DNA from: Pedobacter sp. HDW13
Lineage (GTDB): Bacteria; Bacteroidota; Bacteroidia; Sphingobacteriales; Sphingobacteriaceae
Length of the DNA stretch: 64,000 nt
Reading direction: 5' to 3'
Assembly (NCBI RefSeq): GCF_011303555.1
Contig: NZ_CP049868.1
Span: 2,852,001 to 2,916,000, forward strand
How positions within the stretch are numbered: the stretch's first letter is position 1; every line of letters begins with the position of its first letter. The notes below the pieces were generated by a model, which did no database searches, was not told where the DNA came from, and saw only the letters and a program-made list of their open reading frames with translations. The position numbers and the translations under genes are program-made. Positions 8,297-17,473 of the stretch are shown here, piece by piece.

Positions 8297-9843
8297 ATGA
8301 ACTGTAAAAAACTATTTGGTGCAATCCTGATTGCATCACTGGCATTTGCTGCCTGTAAGAAAAACCCAACCGATGAACCGATTATAGATCCGCCAACCGA
8401 AGCGGTAGTTCCCGAAAAAATAGACAGTTTTAAGGAAATTGCTTCAATTGATTTGGGCGGCGAATTTGCCTCAGAAATTTCTGCTTACGATCCCTTAACC
8501 AAACAATTATTTGTAGTGAGTAACGATGGGGAACCAAGGTTGATGTAGTGGATATGAGTAAATACCCAACGGTTACCAAATTAAAAACATTAATTTATCC
8601 AAACAACGCAGGCATTAACAGTGTGGCGGTGAGCAACGGTTTACTGGCAATCGCTTTAGATGGTGCCGATAAGCAGGGAAATGGCGATGTTTTAGTGTTA
8701 AAGACCTCCGATTTATCAGAAGTTAAAAAAATTACCGTGGGTGCTATGCCCGATATGGTTACTTTTAGCCCGGATGGTAATTACATTTTATCGGCTAACG
8801 AAGGTGAACCGAACCTGGCTTATACCGTTGATCCTAAAGGAACCATTTCAATCATTAATATCAAAGATAATTATTCAGTAAAAACAGTAGATTTCTCGGC
8901 TTTCGAATCGCAGAAAGCAACTTTATTGGCAGGGGGTTTCAGGATTTATGGTTACAACGCCAGTTTTACCCAGGATATTGAACCTGAATATATTGCCGTT
9001 AGCACTGATTCTAAAAAGGCATACGTTACCTTACAAGAAAACAACGGTGTTGCCGAAGTTGATATTGTTGCAGGAACCATTACCAAAATTACGCCTTTGG
9101 GTACCAGAGATATCAGTTTAGCTGAAAATGCCTTTGATGTAAGCGATAAAGACAGTAAAAAAGTATTAGGTACATGGCCTATCAAGGCTTACTATTTGCC
9201 AGATGCAATTTCATATTTCAGCACTGGGGGTACTGCTTATCTGGCTTTAGCAAATGAGGGAGATACCAGACAGGATTATACTCCAAAAGATTCAAAAGAA
9301 GAGGTACGCGTAAAAGATCTTATTTTAGACCCGGTTAAGTTTCCAAACGCTGCAACCTTGCAGTTAGATGCCAATCTGGGCAGGCTTACCGTAACCAATA
9401 CTGCCGGTTATACAGTGGTTGGTACCAATAAAGTATATCAGGAATTGTTTTCAACTGGCGGAAGATGTGTGAGCATCCTGAATGCAAATACCGGAGCTTT
9501 GGTCGCCAATATTGGAAAAGACCTTGAGCAACAGGTGATTGATGCCGGTAAATATGATGATGACCGCTCGGATAATAAAGGGGTAGAGGTAGAGAGTGTA
9601 ACCGTTGCCCAGGTAAATGGAAAAACTTTAGCTTTTATTGGTATGGAGCGCGCAGATGCGATTGCCATTTATGATGTTACTACTCCTGCTGCGCCGAAAT
9701 TTGTTCAGCTATTCTCTACTGGCGATGCACCTGAAGGTTTGTTGTTTGTTAAACCAAAAGATAGCCCGAATGGCAGAAGTTTATTAATTGTTTCGAACGA
9801 AGCAGATGGAACAGTAAGGTTTTATCAGCCTGATAAAATATAG
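8297..9843 (+). CDS. Choice-of-anchor I family lipoprotein (frameshifted in this sequence)
   Basis: From ATG 8297 the product starts with a lipoprotein signal, MNCKKLFGAILIASLAFAAC, with the lipid-accepting Cys near residue 20. Frame 1 stops at 8548; the rest of the protein (to SNEADGTVRFYQPDKI) is in another frame up to 9843. Adding one G to GATGGGGAACC (about 8526-8536) gives D-G-G-T-K-V-D-V-V-D-M and one continuous protein of about 515 aa. Repeated blade-like segments (TFSPDGNYILSANEGEP, VSTDSKKAYVTLQENN, FIGMERADAIAIYDV) fit the beta-propeller of choice-of-anchor I proteins, some of which are annotated as alkaline phosphatases. Role: surface or periplasmic, function unproven. A terminator follows at 9873. 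Confidence 0.8.
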
Positions 9844-9872
9844 TCGACTCTCTTATTAATTATTATGTTTTA

Positions 9873-9902
9873 GGCCCCGGTATGCTATCGGGGCTTTTTT
9901 GT
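9873..9902 (+). terminator. Terminator after the choice-of-anchor I gene
   Basis: GCCCCGGTA, TGC, TATCGGGGC followed by TTTTTTG, 30 bp past the stop codon. Confidence 0.8.
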
Positions 9903-10083
9903 TTTATTGCTGTTCCGCTCCTAGACCGTCATTGCCACGAAGGCGGAAATCCTAATACATTGGTATTTGTGCTGTAAGCATGGTTTGTTCCGTACAACAC
10001 AGTAATGATCTGGTTGTAATAATAACCACGCACTGGTCTTTAAGCTTCCAACTTTTAACCCTATATTGCAGCACAAAATAAAA

Positions 10084-10245
10084 CTTTAGGGGTGCCTTCA
10101 AATTAGTTGGCTGAGAATATACCCATTGACATTAAATTACCAAATCAAAATATTCAATTTTCAAAAGTTTGAACATTGGAATTTGATTATTGGAATTTTA
10201 AAGTCATGAACCTGATCCGGATAATGCCGGCGTAGGAAATTAGTT
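10084..10245 (+). promoter_or_regulatory. TPP (THI-box) riboswitch
   Basis: The conserved thiamine-pyrophosphate aptamer words appear in order: GGGGTGCC (10089), GGCTGAGA (10109) with ATACCC, then GAACCTGATCCGGATAATGCCGGCGTAGGAAA split over 10208-10238. The segment between ACCC and GAACCTGATC is unusually long (about 85 nt) and can form its own A/U-rich hairpin, a known type of P3 extension. It lies about 80 bp upstream of thiD-tenA, as expected for thiamine salvage genes, so TPP should lower expression. Confidence 0.9.
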
Positions 10246-10321
10246 TGTCTGCTGCGTAAATTGCATTTCTGCATTTTGAAGACTCCTGAAGTGCTATAAA
10301 CAAAGATGAAGTCTTAGAACC

Positions 10322-11140
10322 ATGAATTATATTAATGTTTTAACCATAGCCGGCTCCGATAGTGGTGGTGGCGCGGGTATTCAGGCCGATTTAAAGACCT
10401 TTTCGGCGCTGGGCTGTTTCGGTACTTCGGTAATTACAGCGGTAACAGCACAAAATACGATGGGCGTAAGGTCTGTTCATGGTATTCCACCCGAACTGAT
10501 TAAAGACCAGCTGCAAGCCGTGCTTGAAGATATACAGCCTGTTGCCATTAAAATCGGGATGATTAACCGGGTAGAAGTGGTCGATGTAATCGAAGCTGAA
10601 CTTAAAGCTTATGGCAACAAAGTTCCTGTTATTTTAGATCCGGTGATGGTGGCTACCAGTGGTCATAAGCTTATTGAGCCCGATACTGTTACGCAGTTAA
10701 TCGATAAATTATTTCCGCTCGTAAGCCTGGTTACCCCGAATATAGATGAAGCCATTATCCTTGCCGAAAAACCCATTTTTAACCTCGATGATATGGTTGC
10801 CGCAGGGCGAAAAATTATCGGAAAAGGAGCAAAGGCGGTATTGGTTAAAGGCGGTCATTTATCTGGTCCGGTTATTTACGATGTGTATATCGCCGGCAAT
10901 GAGGAACCTGTGATTTTGGAAAGTGCTTTTATTGCTTCTAAAAATCTGCATGGAACAGGTTGTACCTTGTCTTCGGCTATTGCTGCTGAAATGGGTAAAG
11001 GCAACAATCTGCTTGCCGCGGTTAAAAACGCGAAACAATATATTGCCGCTGCATTACAGGCAGGTAGCGAGATTACTACAGGTGCCGGAAACGGCCCTCT
11101 GAATCATTTTTTTAACCCTTCAAAATTAATTGTACAATGA
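10322..11140 (+). CDS. thiD: Bifunctional hydroxymethylpyrimidine kinase / phosphomethylpyrimidine kinase
   Basis: 272 aa, ribokinase fold. ThiD phosphorylates HMP to HMP-P and then HMP-PP for thiamine synthesis. Motifs: AGSDSGGGAGIQADLKTFSA at residues 9-28, AVTAQNT (about 42-48), LDPVMVATSG (about 107-116), VTPNIDEA (about 138-145), VLVKGGH (about 179) and the anion-hole/catalytic block LHGTGCTLSSAIAAEM (about 209-224). Length matches the family. It follows a TPP riboswitch and overlaps tenA by 4 bp (ATGA at 11137), so the two are translationally coupled. In this setting it serves salvage of HMP released by TenA. Confidence 0.96.
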   Translation: MNYINVLTIAGSDSGGGAGIQADLKTFSALGCFGTSVITAVTAQNTMGVRSVHGIPPELIKDQLQAVLEDIQPVAIKIGMINRVEVVDVIEAELKAYGNKVPVILDPVMVATSGHKLIEPDTVTQLIDKLFPLVSLVTPNIDEAIILAEKPIFNLDDMVAAGRKIIGKGAKAVLVKGGHLSGPVIYDVYIAGNEEPVILESAFIASKNLHGTGCTLSSAIAAEMGKGNNLLAAVKNAKQYIAAALQAGSEITTGAGNGPLNHFFNPSKLIVQ

Positions 11141-11790
11141 AATGGAGTGAGCAGGCCTGGGAGTTAGTGAAGCCCATCTATGATAAGATTTTAGCCATGC
11201 CTTTTAATCAGGAGTTAAGTGAGGGCACTTTACCTAAGGAAAAGTTTATTTTTTATCTGGCGCAGGATGCCTATTATCTATTGGAATTTGGCCGGACATT
11301 AAGCACCATTAGTGGTCGCGTTGATGATGCAGAACTGGTTATGGCCTATGCCGGATTTTCTACCGGAGCTATTTTTGCTGAGCGTAGTTTGCACGAAAGT
11401 TATTTTGTAGAATTTGGTCTGGAAAGCAAAGTAACACCATCGCCGGCAACACTTTTGTACACCAATTATCTTTTAAACCAAGCCGCTTATGCCAGTGTAG
11501 AAGTAGCTGCTGCGGCAGTTTTACCTTGCTTCTGGATTTATAAGGCAGTTGGCGATCATATCTTTGCGCAGCAAAAGGGAAACCAAAATGTTTATAAAAG
11601 GTGGATTGATATGTATTCAGGAATTGAATTTGCCCAGGCCGTAACACAGGCCATCAATATAACCGACGATTTGGCCAGGCATGCAAGCCCTGCTACACGA
11701 CAAAAAATGTTTGATGCTTTTGAAATGGCCACACGGCTTGAATGGATGTTTTGGGATAGTGCCTACCAACTTGAACAGTGGAAGATTTAA
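11137..11790 (+). CDS. tenA: Thiaminase II / aminopyrimidine aminohydrolase
   Basis: 217 aa, all-helical TenA fold. TenA hydrolyses the amino-pyrimidine product of thiamine breakdown (or thiamine itself) so the pyrimidine can be reused. Visible features: LAQDAYYLLEFGR near residue 41-53 with the substrate-binding Asp and Tyr pair, the AAVLPCFWIYKAVG segment near 125-140 holding the catalytic Cys, and the C-terminal acidic RLEWMFWDSAYQLEQW with the family Glu. It overlaps thiD by 4 bp and is under the same TPP riboswitch. Confidence 0.95.
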   Translation: MKWSEQAWELVKPIYDKILAMPFNQELSEGTLPKEKFIFYLAQDAYYLLEFGRTLSTISGRVDDAELVMAYAGFSTGAIFAERSLHESYFVEFGLESKVTPSPATLLYTNYLLNQAAYASVEVAAAAVLPCFWIYKAVGDHIFAQQKGNQNVYKRWIDMYSGIEFAQAVTQAINITDDLARHASPATRQKMFDAFEMATRLEWMFWDSAYQLEQWKI

Positions 11791-11901
11791 CCAGGTTATA
11801 GCGTTTTTTGCAAATATTTTGATATAAACTTAAAAAAATGTCGGTATTTCCAATAGATTTAAGGAACTTTGTAGCTTAATCTTATTACTCATACATCAAT
11901 T

Positions 11902-13107
11902 TTGGAAGAAAACCCGCAAGATCAGGCCCTATTAAGTACACCAGAAAGTAAACCTGTATTAGCGCATAGTTCTCCAAAACAAGTACGTTTTGCCATCTCA
12001 GCCTTTTACTTTATGCAAGGGGTTTGCTTTGCAAGCTGGGCTAGCCGGATTCCGACATTTAAAGCCTTAATGAACTTAAATGATGCAGAATTAGGTTCCA
12101 TTCTCTTTGCATTGCCCGCTGGTCAGATCATGACGATGTTTTTTTCGGCAAAACTAACCACGCATTTTGGTAGCAAGAAAATGCTTCAGGCCACAGCACC
12201 CATGTATGCCATCGCGTTAACCTTTTTGGCGTTGGCGACTACAGGCTGGCAACTGGCTGCTTTTTTGGTGCTGTTTGGCATTACAGGTAATCTTTGCAAC
12301 ATTGCCTTAAATACGCAGGGCGTTGCCGGCGAAAATTATTACGGCAAGCCGATTATGAGTTCTTTCCACGGTGCTTGGAGTATTGGGAATTTAACCGGGG
12401 CATTAATTGCACTGGGCCTGGTTAACTTAAAATTAGGAATGTATACGCATTTCTGGATTATCGCCGCCATATCCTTAACTAATGTGGCGTTTAACGCTAA
12501 AAAATTACTCAACTACAATAAACCTGATACACTGGCCGAAAAAACAAAGTTTTTTACCATGCCGCAGGGGATCCTGGTTTTATTGGGTCTTATCGCTTTT
12601 TGTAGTATGGCTACCGAAGGAACCATGTTCGATTGGAGTGCCATTTATTTCGAAGATGTAGTGAAGTTGCCGCATAACCGTGCCATTATTGGCTATGCCT
12701 CTTTTATGTTTATGATGGCCAGCGGTAGATTTTTGGGGGTATATCTGATCGGTAAATTTGGTCGGAAAAACCTTTTGCAAATCAGTGGTGCCATTATATC
12801 AATAGGTATGGCACTTGCGGTAATATTCCCGAATATTTTTGTGGCCATTATTGGCTTTATGCTAATTGGTTTGGGTGTTTCGAGTATTGTACCCATGGTT
12901 TACAGCATTGCAGGTAACAACAAAAAAGTACCTGCGGGTAAGGCCATAACCATGGTTTCGAGCATTGGTTATTTCGCATTCCTGTTTGGTCCACCACTAA
13001 TTGGATACATTTCGCAACTATCGAGCCTGCGCTATTCTTTCGGAATTATATCTGTTTTTGGGTTGTTAATCACCTTTGTAATTACCAAAATTAAGGAAAT
13101 AAACTAG
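11902..13107 (+). CDS. MFS transporter (YbjJ-like)
   Basis: 401 aa with about 12 hydrophobic segments between residues 28 and 397. The first TM is preceded by KQVRFAISAFYFMQGVCFASWASRIP, characteristic of the YbjJ-type MFS subfamily. The loop 2-3 has HFGSKK in place of the usual GxxxDRxGRR. The frame has no ATG before FYFM (about residue 33), and an in-frame TAG lies at 11872, so TTG 11902 is the probable start. It follows tenA by 111 bp with no terminator seen, so it could belong to the thiamine transcript, but substrate is not deducible. Confidence 0.82.
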   Translation: MEENPQDQALLSTPESKPVLAHSSPKQVRFAISAFYFMQGVCFASWASRIPTFKALMNLNDAELGSILFALPAGQIMTMFFSAKLTTHFGSKKMLQATAPMYAIALTFLALATTGWQLAAFLVLFGITGNLCNIALNTQGVAGENYYGKPIMSSFHGAWSIGNLTGALIALGLVNLKLGMYTHFWIIAAISLTNVAFNAKKLLNYNKPDTLAEKTKFFTMPQGILVLLGLIAFCSMATEGTMFDWSAIYFEDVVKLPHNRAIIGYASFMFMMASGRFLGVYLIGKFGRKNLLQISGAIISIGMALAVIFPNIFVAIIGFMLIGLGVSSIVPMVYSIAGNNKKVPAGKAITMVSSIGYFAFLFGPPLIGYISQLSSLRYSFGIISVFGLLITFVITKIKEIN

Positions 13108-13171
13108 TCTGAGGTTAATTGTTTGAAGCGGTTAACTTAAAACATTTCGTTATACGCTTTCATGCTAAAGA

Positions 13172-13199
13172 GATCCTGAAATAAATTCAGGGTGACGCG
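13172..13199. repeat. Short dispersed repeat (copy 2)
   Basis: GATCCTGAAATAAATTCAG followed by GGTGACGCG; matches 4246-4273 with few differences. Lies between the convergent MFS gene and the gene at 13209. Confidence 0.55.
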
Positions 13200-13208
13200 C
13201 TAGTAAAT

Positions 13209-14018
13209 TTACTCCTTCTTCACCAATCCATGCTCTTTTAACGCTGCAATGGCCAATTCTATCAATCGTAGGTTTTCATCCTGATGACCGTGTTGTACCT
13301 CAACATTGATGTAAGGAATGTGGTTCTGCATAGCGTAAACGGAGAGCGAACCATCGTTGGAAACAAACTTGGATTGAAGAATAACATTTACATTCGCTTT
13401 TTTTAAGGTCGAGAATAATTTAGGTTCGGTTACGTACAATAGGTCGTCGTTATCCATCTGGAAATTGATATAAACCGAATCGGCCGTACTGGCTAAATCG
13501 TATCCGGGCAGGTATGAGGAAATTCCAAAGCCCCCATTTGCATTGTTATGTAGAGTTAAGAAGTAACCCGTTGATTTGGGATCGTAAAAATCTACAATTT
13601 GCTTACCTGCATTTAATATCGCTTTCTCTACTTCGTTCGAGCTATAAGCATCTTTCTTCAACCGTGTGTTTACCCCAACTTCAGTATAAATGGCATTTGG
13701 GTCAATCCGGTAGCGGTCGTCCATATAGGTGAAATTATAGTCTCTTACGCCACCATACTGGCAGTCTATGAGTTCGCCACCGCTCCAGCGGATATAATCG
13801 AAACCAGCCTTTACGCCTGTATCTTCATTGTCGTGAACCACCAAAAAGCGGATCCCATTAGGTTTATAGCTGTATTTTACCAGGGTAATATTGAGGTTTG
13901 CTACTTTAACGAATACCGAATCGGATTTCATTGCCGGGAAAACTGGCGGATGCTGGGCTTTTACAATGAGGGCAGTACAGATGAGAAATAGGCTAATGAC
14001 GGTTTTAAACATAATCAC
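13209..14018 (-). CDS. Secreted protein of unknown function, possible metallohydrolase-like
   Basis: 269 aa with a signal peptide (about 21 residues, ending IVKA-Q). I do not recognise the family with certainty. Polar blocks that look like a metal or active site are VVHDNEDTG (about residues 60-68), RYRIDPNAIYTEVG (about 107-120), LTLHNNANGGFG (about 150-161) and VEVQHGHQDE near the C-terminus. The combined H-x-N-E-D-T, DPN and HNN pattern vaguely recalls carboxypeptidase-like M14 or amidase enzymes, but this is inference. No operon partner: it is convergent with the MFS gene and separated from the RND operon by 176 bp. Confidence 0.7.
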   Translation of the reverse strand: MIMFKTVISLFLICTALIVKAQHPPVFPAMKSDSVFVKVANLNITLVKYSYKPNGIRFLVVHDNEDTGVKAGFDYIRWSGGELIDCQYGGVRDYNFTYMDDRYRIDPNAIYTEVGVNTRLKKDAYSSNEVEKAILNAGKQIVDFYDPKSTGYFLTLHNNANGGFGISSYLPGYDLASTADSVYINFQMDNDDLLYVTEPKLFSTLKKANVNVILQSKFVSNDGSLSVYAMQNHIPYINVEVQHGHQDENLRLIELAIAALKEHGLVKKE

Positions 14019-14099
14019 TAATATACAATGTTGATTAACAATTTGTTTGGATACAGTATTGTAGGATTATCTCCGCGTAAAATTTAGCGCAATTTTTAA

Positions 14100-14121
14100 T
14101 GGTTCGTGGCGATACGAACCA
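14100..14121. repeat. Palindrome with the same core as 1139-1162
   Basis: TGGTTCGT, GGCGAT, ACGAACCA: 8-bp perfect arms. Shares GGTTCGT/ACGAACC with the palindrome at 1139. Confidence 0.55.
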
Positions 14122-14141
14122 CGGCGAGGGCGAGCAGCCAT

Positions 14142-14170
14142 AAAAAAAGCCCCGATGCAAATCGGGGCTA
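14142..14170 (-). terminator. Terminator of the RND efflux operon
   Basis: On the minus strand TAGCCCCGAT, TTGC, ATCGGGGCTTTTTTTA: strong GC stem then T-run, 25 bp past the RND pump stop codon. Confidence 0.85.
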
Positions 14171-14194
14171 ATTGATTGTTAATTTGGAGAGATA

Positions 14195-17100
14195 TTAATG
14201 TCCGTGATCTAAATCGTATTCATTTACATCTTTATGGTCGTATGGTTCAACCATTAACTCATCGATGGTTTTTCCTTTTTTATTGAAACCTAAGCGGTCT
14301 AACATTCTATCGAATATTAAGTACACTACTGGAACAAAAATCAGGGTTAAGAACAATGAGCTGGTTAATCCACCTACGATAACCCATGCCAAACCATTTT
14401 TCCACTCGGCACCTGCACCGCTTGCAAGGGCAATAGGAAGCATACCAAAAATCATGGCGATGGTTGTCATTAAAATGGGTCTTAATCGTGCATGGTTCGC
14501 TAATACTAAAGCTTCAATTGTCGATTTACCTTCAGCCTTCAAGTGATTGGTGAAATCGACCAGGATAATCGCATTTTTAGCTACCAGACCCATTAACATA
14601 ATTAAACCTAAAATGGTAAAGATACCAATTGAGTTGTTGGTTAATGCAAGCGCCAGGAATGCTCCAATTAATGCCAGTGGGAGCGAGAACATTACCACCA
14701 AAGGATAAATGAAACTATCATATAGTGCTACCATGATCAGGTAAACTAGAATTACTGCAGCTAATAAAGCGATACCTAAAGTACCAAATCCTTCTGCCTG
14801 GTTTTCCTGATCACCCGCCCAGCTATAGCTAACACCTACCGGCGCTTTTAATTTACCATTTTCCTGATATTCTTTTAGTTTAGCCATGAAATCAGCAACC
14901 ACAGTACCTGTAGGGCGGCCAATTGACTGCGCTTTAACCGATACCGAAGTAGATTTGTTTAAACGCTCCAGCTGACTTGGTCCTGAACCTTCTGTAATCG
15001 TTGCGAACTGCGATAATTTAATTTGCTTACCATCATTGTTTACAAAAATGAGGTTACGTACATCTTCCACATTCTGGCGGTTGAAGTTTTGATACTGGAT
15101 ATTGATATCGTACTCGTATTCGCCTTTTCTGTATTTACCATCGGTGTTACCTGCAAATGCGGTTTGCATGGTCGAACCCACAGTTTGTAAGGTTAAGCCC
15201 ACTGCCGACATTTTATCGCGGTCTACCTGAACATTAATCTCAGGTGTTCCTTTTTCTACCGATAGTTTAATCTCTGTAGCACCCGGAATTGCGGCAAGTA
15301 CTTTTTGTGCACCTTCGGCATATTTCAATGCGCTATCTAAATCAGAACCCATTACCACCAATTGTATCGGCGCATTTTCTGCAATACCCAAAATACTAAT
15401 CGGCACAGTTTTTACTTTTGCACCTACAAGTTCTTTGGCGAGTGCACGGCTCATTTTGGTTGCAAAAATATCTGAAGATACACCTTCACGCTGATCGCGC
15501 TCAACCAATTTAACATTGATTTCAGATTTGTAAGCAGTTGCCTGTGTACCACCAAAATCGCCAGTCGATTGACCAACAGTCGTAATTAATTGTGTAATTT
15601 CAGGTTGTTTATCTAAGAAAGCCTCAGCTTTTTGAGTCAGGAAGTTGGTTTGCTCTAAAGAAGCATCTTTAGGTAACTCTAACTGCACCAAAAACTCACC
15701 TTTATCTGATTTAGGGAAAAACTCTGAACCGATAAAACCAGCTCCAGCTAAATACATCGCACCAACAAACATTGAAAAAACGACTAAAATAGTCCATCTT
15801 TTGTGACCAAGCGACCAGGTTAAGATGTTGGTAATCCACAAAGTGAATTTCTTCAATTGCTTTTCGAACCAAAGGATAAAGCGACCAAAAAGGTTTTTGC
15901 CCTCAATACGTTCTAACTTACCAAAACGCGAGAAAATAAGCGGTACAATGGTAAACGAAGCCAATAACGAAAGTAAAGTTGCAATAATTACTACCACACA
16001 GAACTGGCGCAGGATGTTCGAAACCAAACCTGTACTTACCGCAATAGGGAAGAATACCACCACAATTACGAAAGTGATCGATACTACGGTAAAACCAATC
16101 TCACGTGTTGCATCAGATGCTGCACGTACCTTATTTTTACCCATTTCCATGTGCCGCTGGATATTTTCCAGTACCACAATCGCATCATCCACCAGGATAC
16201 CTACCACGAGTGATAGCCCTAGTAATGACATTAAGTTTAAGGTAAAGCCGAACAGGCTGATCCCGATAAAAGTTGCAATTAAGGATACCGGGATCGATAC
16301 CATTACAATGATCGCATTACGCAAGCTATGCAGGAAGAAAAGCATTACGAAGGCTACCAAAATTACCGCTAAAATTAAATCGTGAATTACTGCATCAGCA
16401 GATTCTAAGGTGAAAATAGAACTGTCGTTAACAATTTTAATGTCTAATTTATTGGTTGCGTATTCGTTTTTAAGTTTAGCAATAATGGCATGTACGCCTT
16501 TACTCACTTCTACAGCATTCGCATCACTTTGTTTAATAATCTGAATAGCGATAGAAGCCTTGCGATCGATACGGGCTAATTTTTCGGTTTCCTTTTGCGA
16601 ATCCTGAACATCGGCCACATCGCCTAAACGGATTTGTGCACCATCTTTACCGGTGGTTAAAACCAGGTTTCTTAACTCTTCAATACTTCTGTATTTACCC
16701 GATAAACGGATTAAAACGTCTTGATTTTGTGTTTTAACACTTCCGGTAGGGAAATCAAGATTCGACGAAAGAATCATTTGTTGCACCTGTGGAACCGAAA
16801 GACTGTAGCCTTGTAGTTTATTGGCATCAAGCGAAACCTGGATTTCACGCTCAGAACCACCCACTAAGTTTACCTGAGCAATACCACTAACCCTCGAAAT
16901 TACAGGGGCAATACGTTTGTCAATTAAATCGTAAAAACTAACGTCGTCCATGTTAGCAGAGGCCGACATGGTAATTACCGGTAAATCATCAAGTGAGAAT
17001 TTACTTAACGAAGGCGTTTTTACATCTTCAGGCAACTCGGCCAGGATGGCATTTACTTTACGTTGCGCATCATTTAAAGAGATGTCGATATTCGCCGCAT

Positions 17101-17389
17101 CTGTTAAAGTAATGGTTACGGTTGATAAACTCTCGAAAGATACCGAGTTAATTTTTTTGATGTTCTCCATCGATGATACCGCATCCTCGATTTTTTTGGT
17201 TACGGTATTTTCAACCTCATTTGGCGATGCACCAGGGTAAATGGTCGAAATAGATACTACGTTGTTCGAGAATTTTGGAAGTAACTCATAACCCAACGAA
17301 AAGTAACTGAGTAGCCCAAGTAAAGTTAGTGCGGTAAACACCACAATAACCAGCGAAGGCCTTTTTATAGATATATCTGTTATCTTCAT
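14195..17389 (-). CDS. RND efflux transporter permease (AcrB/HAE1-type)
   Basis: 1064 aa inner-membrane proton-driven pump, last gene of a three-gene efflux operon. The expected RND plan is visible: TM1 at about residues 12-32 after MKITDISIKRP, first porter domain, TM2-6 (about 335-480) with VGILVDDAIVVLENIQRHME carrying the proton-relay Asp pair in TM4, TM7, second porter domain (about 560-870) and TM8-12 with GLVAKNAIILVDFTNHLKAEG, the TM10 Lys region. Porter-domain sequence and length fit the multidrug HAE1 branch rather than heavy-metal CusA. Adaptor and TolC genes lie directly upstream and a TetR gene upstream of them. Export substrate unknown. Confidence 0.95.
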   Translation of the reverse strand: MKITDISIKRPSLVIVVFTALTLLGLLSYFSLGYELLPKFSNNVVSISTIYPGASPNEVENTVTKKIEDAVSSMENIKKINSVSFESLSTVTITLTDAANIDISLNDAQRKVNAILAELPEDVKTPSLSKFSLDDLPVITMSASANMDDVSFYDLIDKRIAPVISRVSGIAQVNLVGGSEREIQVSLDANKLQGYSLSVPQVQQMILSSNLDFPTGSVKTQNQDVLIRLSGKYRSIEELRNLVLTTGKDGAQIRLGDVADVQDSQKETEKLARIDRKASIAIQIIKQSDANAVEVSKGVHAIIAKLKNEYATNKLDIKIVNDSSIFTLESADAVIHDLILAVILVAFVMLFFLHSLRNAIIVMVSIPVSLIATFIGISLFGFTLNLMSLLGLSLVVGILVDDAIVVLENIQRHMEMGKNKVRAASDATREIGFTVVSITFVIVVVFFPIAVSTGLVSNILRQFCVVVIIATLLSLLASFTIVPLIFSRFGKLERIEGKNLFGRFILWFEKQLKKFTLWITNILTWSLGHKRWTILVVFSMFVGAMYLAGAGFIGSEFFPKSDKGEFLVQLELPKDASLEQTNFLTQKAEAFLDKQPEITQLITTVGQSTGDFGGTQATAYKSEINVKLVERDQREGVSSDIFATKMSRALAKELVGAKVKTVPISILGIAENAPIQLVVMGSDLDSALKYAEGAQKVLAAIPGATEIKLSVEKGTPEINVQVDRDKMSAVGLTLQTVGSTMQTAFAGNTDGKYRKGEYEYDINIQYQNFNRQNVEDVRNLIFVNNDGKQIKLSQFATITEGSGPSQLERLNKSTSVSVKAQSIGRPTGTVVADFMAKLKEYQENGKLKAPVGVSYSWAGDQENQAEGFGTLGIALLAAVILVYLIMVALYDSFIYPLVVMFSLPLALIGAFLALALTNNSIGIFTILGLIMLMGLVAKNAIILVDFTNHLKAEGKSTIEALVLANHARLRPILMTTIAMIFGMLPIALASGAGAEWKNGLAWVIVGGLTSSLFLTLIFVPVVYLIFDRMLDRLGFNKKGKTIDELMVEPYDHKDVNEYDLDHGH

Positions 17390-17473
17390 TTTAAATTTTT
17401 ATTGCAATTGAAATAATATCGTCCTTTGACAGGCTCAGGATGACAAACTGTAAACTGATAACTGCCAATTGAA

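Noticed and set aside
15825..16385. 186-codon plus-strand ORF
   Set aside because: Antisense to the RND pump gene, whose motifs are unambiguous in the minus frame.
14195..17389. Heavy-metal (CusA-type) RND pump
   Set aside because: The TM4 VDDAIVVLENI segment and the overall porter sequence fit the HAE1 multidrug branch, and no metal-binding motif or CopR/CusR gene is nearby.
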